From contig JASPKZ010005705.1 of the NCBI GenBank assembly GCA_030220185.1, forward strand, positions 424,501-488,500: DNA of 64,000 nucleotides, in the 5' to 3' direction. The DNA is from Diploptera punctata. Its lineage: Eukaryota > Arthropoda > Insecta > Blattodea > Blaberidae. The position numbers and the translations under genes are program-made. Positions 31,570-42,669 of this stretch are shown in pieces. Numbering within the stretch: the first letter of the stretch is position 1; the number at the start of each line of letters is the position of its first letter. Below the pieces are notes generated by a model that saw nothing but the letters and a program-made list of their open reading frames with translations, made no database searches and was not told where the DNA came from.

Positions 31570-31885
31570 TGTTAATTTTCAACTTTTTTCCCTCGCCTGT
31601 AAGACAAATGTCAGAAAACTTTAAGGCCAAAATGGTCTTCGAACATTATGTGGCCATTATAGTCATCATTATCATATTCGCCATGTTTATTATGAATGAT
31701 CTGTTTTGCCTTAATGGTGTGTTGTCTCGGAGGAAGCCCTGACATTGAGTGATCACTCATTCACCCATGTACTTGTGAGGTCAGAAAAAGTATGTATGTG
31801 ATCCATAGTTAAACTCCCTCTCCTGAAAAGTCGTGCCATCGTAAAGCCCGAGTGGCGTGTGGCACGTAAAAGTACCTATAAGGTT
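31570..31885 (+). mobile_element. SINE3, plus strand
   Basis: Core in plus orientation (CCTGTAAGACAAATGTCAGA) and, at its right end, the SINE3-specific terminus (AGTCGTGCCATCGTAAAGCC, GGCGTGTGGCACGTAAAAGT). With the preceding fragment it forms a head-to-head pair. Confidence 0.65.
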
Positions 31886-32037
31886 AGAGGTTAAACTGCG
31901 TTAATGGAATGAAAAAAATGCATGCATTTAATACGATAGATATACCTGAGCAAAAACTGTCACCCCTCTTATGGGCAGATTTGAATTGAAACTTTAATGA
32001 ATTCATAGGTTAATAAGCAATATTAAACAAAATATTA
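31886..32037. other. No recognised feature
   Basis: Spacer. Confidence 0.4.
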
Positions 32038-32130
32038 GATTAGATTTATTTATTTAGCCTGGTGGAGTTAAGGCCACGTGGCCTTCTCTTCCATTCACTA
32101 GGACAAATATATTACATCAGAATATAACAA
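32038..32130. repeat. Dispersed repeat with GGAGTTAAGGCC palindrome
   Basis: TTTATTTATTTAGCCTGGTG followed by AAGGCCACGTGGCCTT, a perfect palindrome. I recall similar sequence as a common arthropod dispersed repeat. A decayed relative lies at 59120-59200. No coding capacity. Confidence 0.5.
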
Positions 32131-32934
32131 TGTAAATTAACTCTAATATTAAATACTATATAAAAATTTGATCAAAAGATAATATCTATTATATTACGAT
32201 CTATAATGCAACCAGTTAATGTAAGTTAAAATTAAGACTAAAACTAATAATATAAATGTCTAATGTATATAAAAAGAAAGAAAAATAATGAGATATAGGA
32301 AACCAATGTTACGATTATATACAATATTTAAAACAAAACAAATGAAAATATTTGTCAATCTTAATATTATTTTCATAAATAGTTACATTTATTATTGCTA
32401 AAAGAATACTATCAGTGTTACTGATAACGCAAATATGTTGTCCATTTTATGAAGTTAAGAGGTCTAATTAATCTTCTCTACATTTACACGCTCTGCACCC
32501 GATATCCCAAAAGAGCCCATAGAAGATTTTTTTCAACAACAACGTTTGTCTTGTGTAATTCTGTTCTGGAATTCTCATCCCTTCGTCTTTATATGTTTTG
32601 TAATGATGTTACAGAGCACTTAAAATTTTAAAGATATAATTTTATGCACAACTGATGGTAATTGGCAGTTTAAAAGGTTTTAAAAAGTCAATATGAAACA
32701 ACAAGTTATAAAGTACATTATATTAGAGTTAATCGTGATCTAAGCAAAAAAAAAGTATTTATTGATTTTGACTAAAGAATAAAATTTCTATTAAATTATG
32801 TTAGTAGTTTTATTATTATAATTATTACATTATTGATAATGCGTTATATGATTTTTACATTTTCTTCTTAGAGACTTTACTTTTACCAATATCTGTTTAT
32901 TATCAAATATATGAATTAATATAGAGCACCCCAC
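32131..32934. other. AT-rich spacer
   Basis: No frames, tandem repeats or element ends recognised over ~800 bp. Confidence 0.5.
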
Positions 32935-33110
32935 GCTTTTGATGGTAAAATTATTTTCTTTTTCTTGATAACTCTAGTTTTATTCTATACGTGTTGGAGA
33001 TGATTTTTTGTTGACAACTTTAATTTTATCCCAAGCGTGTTGGAATTAAATTATTTTTCATTTTTTAGTTCGGTTTTCTAATAGGCCATAAAACGTGTTG
33101 TTTTGTAATG
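32935..33110. mobile_element. Half of the 7029-7410 foldback element
   Basis: Matches the right half of that element (TTTATTCTATACGTGTTGGA, TTTATCCCAAGCGTGTTGG, AGTTCGGTTTTCTAATA). Only one arm is here, so it no longer folds. Confidence 0.8.
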
Positions 33111-33257
33111 TTAATGTTTTTTTTAGTGTATAATGCTATTGTGTTATTATTTAATTGTAATATGATTGTGTTTTCTTTATGTAATTGTAATGTTATTGCT
33201 TTTTTCTGTTGTTTATTTTTCTTTACACTAGTACCAATTATTACTTTATTGTAACGG

Positions 33258-33355
33258 ACTGTCAACAGCACGTACGGCTTACTGCCCGTGCGACCCATAT
33301 TTGTAAATAATATTGTAAATATCTTACTTTTTGTCTAATAAAGTCCTACTACTAC
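33258..33355 (+). mobile_element. Short retroposon tail, copy 3
   Basis: GACTGTCAACAGCACGTACG, then GGCTTACTGCCCGTGCGACC and AATAAAGTCCTACTACTACT. Nearly identical to copy 1. Confidence 0.7.
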
Positions 33356-33611
33356 TTTTTTAAAAGTATTATTTATTATTTATCTTTTGAAGGAAGTAGC
33401 AGACTACTAGTATATTATGGCTATGCTATGCTACCTTGCCACCTATGTATATTCGATCGGAGAACAAGTGACTGCTAACACCATGTTGGCTAATGTGATA
33501 ACACATTTTCCAGCTAAATTATTAACGTTGTAATTAATGGAGTCAGGCGGAAATTCATTATATATATTATTAATAAATTGTCATAGTGGTAATTCTGCTA
33601 AAGGAGTCGGA
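33356..33611. other. No recognised feature
   Basis: Spacer. Confidence 0.4.
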
Positions 33612-33775
33612 AATCAATCTGGGATGCAAATATGTCCAATCGCAGATACAATTTAAAGTGATAAAACAAGACACGAAATATGATCGCGCAGGGATCAATT
33701 TTGGGTATGTTTCTTGTCTTGTTTTATCACCTTTACTGGTATCTGAGGTTTTAATTGGACAGATTGATTGTTGAC
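33612..33775. mobile_element. Small foldback MITE
   Basis: Inverted arms of ~65 bp: AATCAATCTG and GTGATAAAACAAGACA at the left return as TGTCTTGTTTTATCACC and CAGATTGATT at the right, with TGTCCAAT also mirrored. Centre about 33690-33705. Superfamily unknown. Confidence 0.75.
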
Positions 33776-34062
33776 TCTTTTAGGGGAATTATATTAAGGC
33801 AAATTGTTTCATTGTATGATAACATTACGTAAATAAGACACCATGTGTATTATGATGCTCACATAGGGCCGCCATTTAAAACGTCATAGGCCTATCAAAT
33901 ATGGAGGGAGCTTTGAGTGATGATTGCGAAATTCCGCAAATTATCTCAAACAAATCGAAAAAAAGCAGTTGGGAAACTGATCCCAAAAAGATCTGTAGGT
34001 AGACACAAGAAGGAATATGATGAATTTTGTTCGTGGAAACTAATTAACAATTTATTTATATA
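33776..34062. other. No recognised feature
   Basis: Spacer. Confidence 0.4.
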
Positions 34063-36070
34063 CTTCTTCTTCTTCTTCTTCGCGGTTTAGGCTTATTTAC
34101 TAGCCTGTTCCGGCTCCAAATTGCTGCTCTTTCCATCATTTCTTTGGTCTTCCAAAACTTCTTCTTCCTCGTGGTGAATAGCTGTATGCTGCTTTTGGTA
34201 TTCTATTCTGTCATCCATGCCAAGTGCTCTTTCCAGTTTGTTCTGTATTTCTCTATTGTTGTGTTTAATCCTCTACTTTTACTTGTCTTATTTCTGTGTT
34301 ATGTTTTTGTTTGTACTTTGATATCCTGCTATTGGTCTGAGGAATCTCATTTCAGCAGCTTGTATTCTGGCAGATTGTTTTGTTGTCACTGTCCATGTTT
34401 TGGATCCGTAACTAATAATAGGCACTGCCATTGTCTTATATAATTTCATTAAAGAGTCTTTCCGGGCTTTATTTTTCAAAGTTCTTTTTGGTGTTCCTGT
34501 TACATAATGAAACTTATTTAGTTTGTTATTTATATCTGTTTCCGGTGTGTATGATATTTCGCAACCTAGGAAGTTATATCTTACCACTTGTTCTATTGGT
34601 TTATTTTCTAATATTATCTTTGTCCGAACTGGTTGAGCGCCCTTGAAGGCCATTGTTTTTTATTTTTCTGATGATATTTCCATGTTGTATTTTTTATATT
34701 TAATTTAGTTTATATAGCATTCTTTGTAGTTCGTCCTCTGTTTTTGTTATTAAAATCTGGTCATCTGCAGAGGCTACTGTTTTTATTACTATATTTCCTA
34801 AGTCAATTCCCGCAGTCGTCATTTGCTTCCATTATCATATCATGTCGTCGAAGTAAATGATAAAAAGAGTGGTTGATAGTGGGCAACCTTGTCTAACTCC
34901 GCCTGTTATATGTATTGGTTCCCTTTGATTTATTTTTATTTTGTTTTCTCTTATATTTTCTTAATTACTGCTATCAAGTGTAGTGGAATTCCTTTTTTAC
35001 TTAATATGTTCCATAATTTTTGTCTAGACACTTTATCACAGGCCTTCTTATAATCTATAGAGAGGATGTGCGTCTCTAATTTGAATTCTCTTCGCTTACC
35101 TATTATTTGTTTTAAAGTGAATACGTTGTCTGTGCAGCTTCTTCCTTTCCTAAAACCTGTCTGCTCTTCTAATATTATTGCGTCCACTATAATTGTTAAT
35201 CTTTGCCCTTGATCATTTTTGCATATATTTTGTATGCTCCACATAGTAAGATTATGCCTCTATAATTTTATGACTTTGTTTTATCGCCTTTTTTTAAATA
35301 TTGAGATTATTTTTCCAATTTTTCATTCTTCTGGTATTGTATATTGTTTCCAGCACTTGTTATAGAATTTTAATAATCGTTCTTTGAAAATTCTTTGAGG
35401 AATTTTTTATCAATTCTATGTTTATATTGTCTATCCCGCATGCTTTATTATTTTTACATTTCTGTAATATTTCTATAATTTCTTGCATCTCTAATCCATC
35501 TACTTCTGCATATTGTTCGTTTGTTTCTACGAGTGTTATTTCTTCTTTATTTTGTTTGTCCGTCCACAGTTCTTTATAATAATTTTATAATTCTATATCT
35601 TGTATAGTTAGCAAATTGTTTTGTCTTTTGATTCAGAATTAAGGCTTCTTATAATTTATATACTTTGTCTTGTCTTCCGTGTAATTTTTTTCCATTTCTG
35701 CTATGTATCTGTCCCAATGTTCTCTATTTAATTGGCTGGTATATTTGTTTACTAATTCTCATGTTAAATTATATTCTATTCTGTTTTGGTCACTCTTGTT
35801 GTTTAAGTATTTTAAGTAGGCCTCCTTTTTATCTCTTACCAATTTGTGGATTTATGGATCCCATTTTTTTAGTCCTTTGTTTCTTCCTCCTACTTTCTTT
35901 GTTCCTAATACTTCTTTTGCTGTTTTATGTATGAGTCCTTTTATACTATTCCATTCTTCTTCAACTTCCTTTTGTGGCTCTTCCGCATTTGTATAATCTC
36001 CTAGCCTTCTTTTGTATAAATCTTGTATCGATTCTTCTTCTAACAATTTTATATTATAAATTTGTTTATT
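34063..36070 (-). mobile_element. LINE family D relic (linker, RT, thumb), minus strand
   Basis: The 3' end at the left has a (CTT)n tail (34065-34083). Minus-strand pieces in order: linker with EEEWNSIKGLIHKTAKEVLG (about 36000-35880), EEQTGFRKGRSCTDNVFTLK (RT motif 2), SIDYKKACDKVSRQKLW (motif A), VRQGCPLSTTLF (motif B, about 34900), ASADDQILITKT (motif C; the Tyr of YADD is Ser), and the thumb YNFLGCEISY, MAVPIISYGSKTW. Multiple frameshifts. The several short frames all belong to one broken ORF2. Confidence 0.85.
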
Positions 36071-36765
36071 TTCTTCCTTCTTCTTTAATTTATTAATTTA
36101 TATACAGATTTTTAATGTTTACACATATTCCTGTGCTTGAAGTTTTATTTTTCTTCTCCACTCGTCTCTATCCATACCTCCCAGTCCTCTTGTTCTCATT
36201 CCAATTCTTATCTCTTGCATCCACGAGTTTCGAGGTCTTCCTTTTCTTCTTCTTCCAGATGGACATCATTCCAATGTTTTTCTGGGTAACCTTTCTTCTT
36301 GAATTCGTCGTACATTCATACCAATTGAATTGCTTATATCTTATATAATCTACTATTGAATATCTAATATTCATTTTTTCTCGTATGACAATATCTCTTA
36401 TGTTTTCTAATTTTGAACATCTTGCTGCTCTCCTTATGAAATCCATTTCCATCGACATAAGTTTTTGTCCTAAGTTTTTGTTGAATTTCCAAACTTCAGC
36501 TCCATGTGCGACAGTACTTCTCACTACTGAAATATATATTTTCTAACTTATTTGTTCTGGTTATATATCTGTTCCATAAGACTCCATTCACCATTGCTCT
36601 TATTGATCTACCTTTATTCATTCTGTTCTTAATATCACTTTCTTGTTTATCCTCTTTATCTACTTTTACTCCCAGATACTCAAATTCATCACATCGTCTA
36701 ATATACCGCTTTTGATCATCTAATATTAAATATTTGGTTCCTGCTCCAATATGAACCAAAAATCA
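36071..36765 (-). mobile_element. LINE relic, thumb to C-terminus, minus strand
   Basis: Minus strand reads CDEFEYLGVKVDKEDKQESD, MNKGRSIRAMVNGVLWN, then STVAHGAEVW, MEMDFIRRAARCSKLENIRD and KKKKRKTSKL...RDKNWNENK in overlapping frames at 36759-36168. MEMDFxRRxARxSKLExIR is typical of a LINE thumb distinct from families A and D. Abuts family D at its left. Confidence 0.8.
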
Positions 36766-36891
36766 GGTACGAAGAATACAACCTTTAAAAATGAGGTGTG
36801 GTGGCTGCCTGTACAACAATCGGAAACGAAATGTAGATATACGAACATAACTAAATATATTCAACTATTAGATAGGATTGCACAATACAGA
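36766..36891. other. LINE-like spacer
   Basis: Upstream of the triplicated segment; QLLDRIAQYRDEW-like frames near 36860-36900 suggest it is part of the same LINE relic on the plus strand. Confidence 0.4.
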
Positions 36892-37266
36892 GATGAATGG
36901 ATGTACCACATCAATAGAAATGGATAACAACTGAATCTCGAAACAGATTCCTCACTATAGACCACGGGGACGAAGAAATGTAAGACCCAGTAAAAGATGG
37001 ACAAACCAATTCTAATATGAATGGATGTACTACATCAATAGAATGGATAACAACTGAATCTCGAAAACAGATTCCTCACTGTAGACCACTGGGACGAAGA
37101 AATGTAAGACCCAGTAAAAGATGGACAGACCAATTCTAATATGAATGGATGTACTACATCAATAGAATGGATAACAACTGAATCTCGAAAACAGATTCCT
37201 CACTGTAGACCACTGGGACGAAGAAATGTAAGACCCAGTAAAAGATGGACAGTCCAATTCTAATAT
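36892..37266 (+). repeat. Three tandem 124-bp copies of a LINE C-terminal segment
   Basis: Units begin at 36892, 37017 and 37141 with ATGAATGGATGTA. Each translates, with one in-frame stop or shift, like EWMYHINRMDNN, then HYRPRGRRNVRPSKRWTNQF, the final segment of a LINE ORF2. Units 2 and 3 are nearly identical; unit 1 differs by a few bases, suggesting stepwise duplication. Confidence 0.9.
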
Positions 37267-37704
37267 GTTATTGGAAGAGATCTTAAGTCTAACCCTTGAT
37301 GCTGATAATGACGATGAAATTTGTAAACGAGATATTATGTTTAGCGTAGCTGAAGCTAGAGCTCAAACGCGCCCTCGACTAGTAATGTACTACTTACTTC
37401 CCTTACATAAGTATTAAATGAAATATTATGTTGATTAGATCTTATTAAATGAAAGCTCAAATTAATTCAACAATTCTCGTTATATGAAGTTAGCACAACA
37501 TTTGGCTAAGCGCGACATTCAAGTTGCATCCACAGGAAAGGAAACAATACTGCCAATATGAGTTACAGTTGGTAAATATAGCTGTTTTCTGTATATTTAA
37601 ATATTTATATTTTATAGTTACATGTCGTAGACGGATTTCAATGACTATTTAACCCATAGACCGATAATCGTGCGTCTTCCTGTTGATAATTTTGCCTCTT
37701 CCCG
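37267..37704. other. No recognised feature
   Basis: AT-rich spacer with a short GC-richer patch near 37340-37385. Confidence 0.4.
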
Positions 37705-38096
37705 TTCGTAATGAGAAACCTCCGAAAATTAACTTCTTTGACAAGGATATCGATTGAACAATATATGATCGATATGATACAGCAGTAAACGCCAAAACAA
37801 AACAACTACAAAAATTACCAAAAAAAGGTTAGTTCTGTTTCTCTCAAAAAATATGAAATGTTGCAAAATAATTATGCATTATTGGCAATAGCTATTTCTC
37901 ATACAATAATCTGTTATTATTTTTCCAAACCCAAAGAGATTAACAGTAAAGATATGCTATTTATAACTATACAGCCGGCTTAGAAAACCGACCGGAAATA
38001 ACCTCGGTATACATAACCTCACATTTAAAATTCTTAATGAGAGATATCTCCGCAAATTAACTTGTTTTACAAGGATATCGATTCAACAATGTACAA
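37705..38096. repeat. Tandem repeat host of the Tc1-like element, units 1 and 2 (start)
   Basis: Unit 1 (37705-38036, ~330 bp) contains AACAGTAAAGATATGCTATT. Unit 2 begins at about 38037 with the same TCCGnAAATTAAC and ACAAGGATATCGATT words and resumes after the transposon at 40030. Confidence 0.8.
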
Positions 38097-38276
38097 CCTT
38101 AGACAAAAAAAAATAGTCATCCGCAGATTCTATCAACCGATCGTGCAACTTCGTGAGCCCTCGCAGAAGCCGCATTCACATCAACACGTTTTCAGTAATT
38201 GTACTGGGCTGTTTGCTAATTAACGTAGTGCACACTCAAGCAACATGAAAGAGAGAGCTTGGCTTAGTGTGTTTCC

Positions 38277-38350
38277 ATGGTCGAGAGGTTTAGCAGACAT
38301 CATCTGCGTTCGTAACCTCACGGGTTCGATTGCCGTTCTACTTTTTTTTT
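38277..38350 (+). repeat. tRNA-like sequence inside the Tc1 element
   Basis: TGGTCGAGAGGTTTAGC resembles box A, GGGTTCGATTGCC box B, followed by a T10 run that could end pol III transcription. Acceptor and T stems do not pair well, so it is SINE-like rather than a functional tRNA. Confidence 0.45.
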
Positions 38351-38599
38351 TATAAACTGAACATTGGAATAGCATTTCGCCTGTAATATAGTTTCATATT
38401 TAATTTTATATTTGAGTTTTATTGCTTTAATGCACACACAAAACACATAGAAACATAAATTAAAACCTTCTTCTAATAAATTAATGAGGAAAGAAAATAA
38501 TATCTTCTAAAATGAAAACTTTAACAAAAACAAAATCAATATCGGGTGTATGAACCCTCAGCATCTATTACCGCCCTCAATCTGCAGGGCATTGTTGCA

Positions 38600-39554
38600 A
38601 TCAAATTCTACAGGCACGTGGACGATCGGCTAGGGCATCCTAGACGTCTTGAATTGTGCCCATAAGCCATCTTTCGTCTTTCGTGTATCTGCGGGCCATT
38701 TGGAGTTCATCTCTATTTTCATATCAGCCCACACATTTTTGATTGGATTCAAATCTGGTGAACAGGGAGGCCAATATATCACTCTGATATCCTGCCTCTC
38801 CGAGAACCAGTTTGAAACCGCTCGACAAGTGTGGGCAGGATGATTATCCTGTACGAATTCAATAATTCCATCAGGATATGTCATCCTCACAGATGGAATC
38901 AAGATGTTCTCAAGTATAGCTTTATACTGCACATTGTTCAGTGTGTCGTCCAGCTTCCACAATACACCCAGACCGTTCCATAATATCCAACCCCAACACG
39001 ATACAGATACGCAACCATGATTAAATTGTCTAGCCACGTATTCTGCATCGTATCGAGACCACTTTGGACGATAGACATTCACTTTGCCGTCATGAGAGGA
39101 AGAAAAGTCACCTCGTCTGAGAATATTATATTATTCTAACCACGGTTGGCATTTTCCTCTGCAAAGGCGAGACGAAACAAACTGTTTGTCTGTCAGGTGT
39201 TCCTTCTTTGCTGTTGTCCGTGCAAAAAAGTCCTGAATCATTTAAACGCCGCAGAGCTGTCCGAGCTGATCCAGGGAGTTGAGAATTTGCCGTTATTTGA
39301 GAAGCATTTTGGAAGGGGTTCCTATGGGTTTCTGCAACTAAAGCTTCATTTTCTTGGGAGTGGAAACACGTCTTATTCCTGAACCAACACGATGGTTTTC
39401 AATCCCTTACCTGGATAATCTCACCCACCTCTGAGCTGTAGATGCAGTGACTCTCAAACGCCTTCCAGCCTCACGAGCAGAAAAAACCTGCAACGTTTAC
39501 CAGTGCAAGGAGTGATTGTGTTGTGCCTTTGTCCTTGTGTGTGCGCTGAATCAT
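38600..39554 (-). pseudogene. Tc1-like transposase, frame-broken
   Basis: It would catalyse cut-and-paste transposition. From a possible ATG at 39554, frames show a helix-turn-helix region (SREAGRRLRVTASTAQRWV, about 39495-39420), NPFQNASQITANSQLPGSAR (second HTH, about 39340-39280), FSDEVTF with the first catalytic Asp (about 39125-39105), VQDNHPAHT with the second Asp, and DLNPIKNVWADMK. The third catalytic residue, normally Glu in NPIENLW, is Lys (AAA). Thirty-five residues separate the last Asp from that position, against 34 in Tc1. Several frameshifts split it; the longest piece is 39082-38630. Confidence 0.88.
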
Positions 39555-39789
39555 GGTAAAAACTAGATATGATTCATTATAAACAAACTTGTTAGAGGCC
39601 CTTACTTTTGCGCAGACGACTGCGCATCATAGTCTATTGAATGCAATAGACCTACATTGAAATTACCTAGAACAAACCCTGAATGTAGTAAATATAATTG
39701 TTACAATAACGACATTAACATTGATTTAATTCAACTGTCAACATAAAATGTTGTATTTAATCCATAAACCATTTTAATACAAATATCAC

Positions 39790-39880
39790 GAAAAAGCTGC
39801 ATAATTGAGGACGCGAACCTGCGACCTTCATCAACGGAAACAGTAACTGCATGCTTTATCACTGACCTAACAGGACACAT
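39790..39880 (-). repeat. tRNA-like remnant inside the Tc1 element
   Basis: Minus strand has CGCAGGTTCGCGTCC as a T-arm-like region and GTTAGGTCAGTGATAAAGCA as box A side. Weak. Confidence 0.35.
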
Positions 39881-40029
39881 AGGAGTGTCTTCATTCATGC
39901 CACTTAACACAGTACTCAGGGACTGCACAATTATGACTAGTTTCCTAGCTTGAACCCAGCGCTGTGCCGAGTAGGACTTAGAAGAAATGTGCGTTCAAGA
40001 GATGACTGATTTTTTTTTGTCTAAGGGTG

Positions 40030-40300
40030 TACGATCGATATGGTACAGCATGAAGTGCCAAAAGAAAACTTCAAAAATTACCAAAAAAAGTTAGTTCTCT
40101 TGCTCTAAAACAATTTATTAAATGTTTTATAATAATCTGCTTGATTGTTAATATTTATTTCTCATACAATCATCTGTTATTGATTTTTCCCAAGCCCAAA
40201 GAGATTTAACAGTAAAGATATGCTATTTATAACTATACAGCTGGCTTACAAATCGCCCGGAAGTAAGATCGGAATACATAATCTCACATTTGGTAAATAT
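40030..40300. repeat. Tandem repeat host, unit 2 (end)
   Basis: Continues the ~330-bp unit cut by the transposon: AAAAATTACCAAAAAAAG and AACAGTAAAGATATGCTATT match unit 1. Confidence 0.8.
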
Positions 40301-40739
40301 TAAACATTATAATTATTTTTAGCTTCTGGTGTTGTATTATTCGCTAAATAGTCACTCCAAATCCAACGCGAGTTTGAATTTTTCATTAGACAAAATCACT
40401 CGCGACTTCGTCGCTCGTGACTTTTTCATAAAAACACAACCTCTTGTTAGATTACTGTTGATAAACAACACCTATTTCTATATGACGGGTCAAAAATTAC
40501 TGTTTTCGAGATCATGTATATATATAATACTCTTAATATTGCTTATATTAAAATGTGTCACCTAGTACTACATTTTAGTAGTTGGCGACAGTTGCATGTG
40601 ATCAAGGGCTTGAGAATTGTAATGTGTCCTAATTCGTTTTGCGCACTCATTTTATTAACGTAAACATATAAAATTCGACGTAGTATATAAAATAAATAAT
40701 ATGAGTACTACCGAATCAACACGTAGTAATTTCTTTCAA
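40301..40739. other. No recognised feature
   Basis: Spacer; the 78-residue frame has no recognisable similarity. Confidence 0.4.
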
Positions 40740-41284
40740 CAGTAAAAGCTCCTTATCCGCAGTTCCCTTATTCGCATATTCATTATTCGCGGGTTAAAAA
40801 TTGCGACACAGTTCCTGTATTCGCGGCTAAAAACTTCTTTATTGGTGGATCCAGTCAGTATATTAGGATTAGTATCCTTTATTAACACATCCGACAAATT
40901 TTTTTACTGCACGCACGTGTCAAGCCAGCTTTTACAAAGAGTGATTCAAATGAAGTGGACAAATTAATATCAAAATAAAACAAACCTTATTGTCATTAAG
41001 CCTAAAATTCGTTGTTAAAAGTTCGCCGCCACTTTATTTGACATGTCACTATGTCCGTTGATAAACGGTGTTTTATTGTTCCAACTTGTCATTCGTTGCA
41101 ATAATTTTGATTGAATAACACGCGTCTTTTCTGCTTTGTTTGCCAATTTATAACGTCGAGTAAAAGGAAAATTGTTCAAAATCTCTCATTAATTGATTTT
41201 ATTTTGATAATGTTTATTTTCTTTGGAACCTTGGAACCTTGAGATATTTGTGGAATGTATCCTCCGCGAATAAGGAGCTAACTG
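40740..41284. mobile_element. Non-autonomous element with pogo/Tigger-like ends
   Basis: Left end CAGTAAAAGCTCCTTATCCG, right end inverted CAGTTAGCTCCTTATTCGCG. CAGT-start termini with CTCCTTATNCGCG are typical of pogo/Tigger elements, which integrate at TA. TA follows the right end (41285-41286), while the left flank reads AA, so one flank may have mutated. Internal subterminal TTATTCGCGG words repeat. 545 bp, no transposase. Confidence 0.7.
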
Positions 41285-41728
41285 TACTTTATAAAGTGGT
41301 TTCATCTATTTATAAAATCGAATGATTGTGATTTATAAACTTCTAAACCATGCAACAGATCGTCATGAAAATTTGTACATACAGGTTTTCTGGTACGGTA
41401 AGTGTTCAATCGCCATCGGTTATTCTGTAAAAAAAAAACATTATGAGTGGATCACCTGAAACCAAAATTTAAAAATCGCTCAAGCGGTCATAATTTTCGA
41501 TATTTCACAACGACACTCACAATCAATATATTCCATTAATATTAACTGAGGTAGGTATTATTAAAAATTTAGCGAAATCAGACGTTTAGAAATGGGGGTT
41601 TACTGAAATTCTATATTAAAAGAATGACTAGCAACCGCCAGCGCCATGTTTGGTACGTCGCAATGAAATTTTCTTTTAACTTATACAACTAAAAATAAAA
41701 ACACATTTAATTAAATTAGACGTAACAG
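41285..41728. other. No recognised feature
   Basis: Spacer; nothing identifiable. Confidence 0.4.
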
Positions 41729-41774
41729 CGCGGCCATGAACCTATGGGTTCGATAGTGCCAGGGAGTTAGTTAA
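41729..41774 (+). mobile_element. LINE family A, 3'-terminal scrap A13
   Basis: 46 bp: GCGCGGCCATGAACCTATGG, GTTCGATAGTGCCAGGGAGT. Only the last bases of the family, an extreme 5' truncation. Confidence 0.8.
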
Positions 41775-42669
41775 TTAGGAAAATTTCTACAGTTATGATG
41801 ATACTTTACCACGGCAGTCTCATACATTTAAGTAAGTAGGCGTAAGAAATTGAGTTTCTCCTATTTAAGAGTTAAAATAAATATGTATTTCCATAAACCA
41901 GCAAAATCGGGCCTTAACTTTAACTTACTGACGAATTCGCTTAGTTTACGCAGTTTCTGGGTGAATTTATTATTCAGTTATTTAAAGGTGTTAACCTCAA
42001 ATAATTTTATTGATTCACAAGCGATGACCTGACACCTTTTTATATAGCCTATAACAGTGAGTGGGTGTTACTGCCATTCTTTTCGTAAATTTATTTTAAA
42101 TTTTCATTCATCAAGTACAGTTTGCTATCCTGCAAGCTTCTGAATACATTAGTCACTATCAAATATTCAATAGCACAATTTCTTTAAGTGCAATACAGTC
42201 CACACTTTTTAAAGATAATATAAAAAATGTTTAACACACACAAAAAGCATGACTCACATAATATTGCATGTAAATTATTTTTCTTAAAAATGAACGAGTC
42301 TTTGTATTGTCAACAAACCCCATATATTACTAGACTGTTTTTATTTATCACATTTTATTTCAATTTTTGATTTTTTAAATAGCGTATTTTCTCATATATA
42401 TATACTAGAACTTTTTGTATCCTTAATTATATTTTATGAAAATTACGTAACGAACATTCTATTATAATATACAGTTCACCATTTAACAATTTTTAAGCAT
42501 ATATTGCTTACTTATTTTCATAAAAATAAAAACTAATTGAAAGAGAATAATCCATGTTAAAGCACCAAACTAAATATTACTTTCTTGCTACATGTATTTA
42601 AATTCTAAACAACTGATGGAACTAAACACAGTAGATACCTAGGACCTAAATTATACAATGAATTAATTA
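41775..42669. other. AT-rich spacer
   Basis: Nearly 900 bp without recognisable coding or repeat structure. Confidence 0.45.

Larger units (their letters stand above)
38097..40029 (-). mobile_element. Tc1/mariner-type transposon, 1.93 kb, decayed
   Basis: The ends are inverted repeats: CAACCTTAGACAAAAAAAAA at the left and, inverted, CACCCTTAGACAAAAAAAAA at the right, followed on each side by AGTCATC. A TA dinucleotide stands outside both ends (38095-38096 and 40030-40031). Tandem unit 1 has the uninterrupted target (CAATATATGATCGATATG). The transposase lies on the minus strand in the middle. Longer than typical Tc1 elements because of extra sequence next to both ends, including tRNA-like stretches at 38277-38350 and 39790-39880. 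Confidence 0.88.

Noticed and set aside
34144..36715. Plus-strand frames of hydrophobic residues
   Set aside because: They are the antisense of family D and neighbouring LINE RT sequences on the minus strand.
39146..39382. 78-residue plus-strand frame
   Set aside because: Antisense of the Tc1-like transposase N-terminal region.
37705..40300. Possible CRISPR-like or long direct-repeat array
   Set aside because: Only two ~330-bp units split by a transposon; eukaryotic tandem repeat, no spacers.
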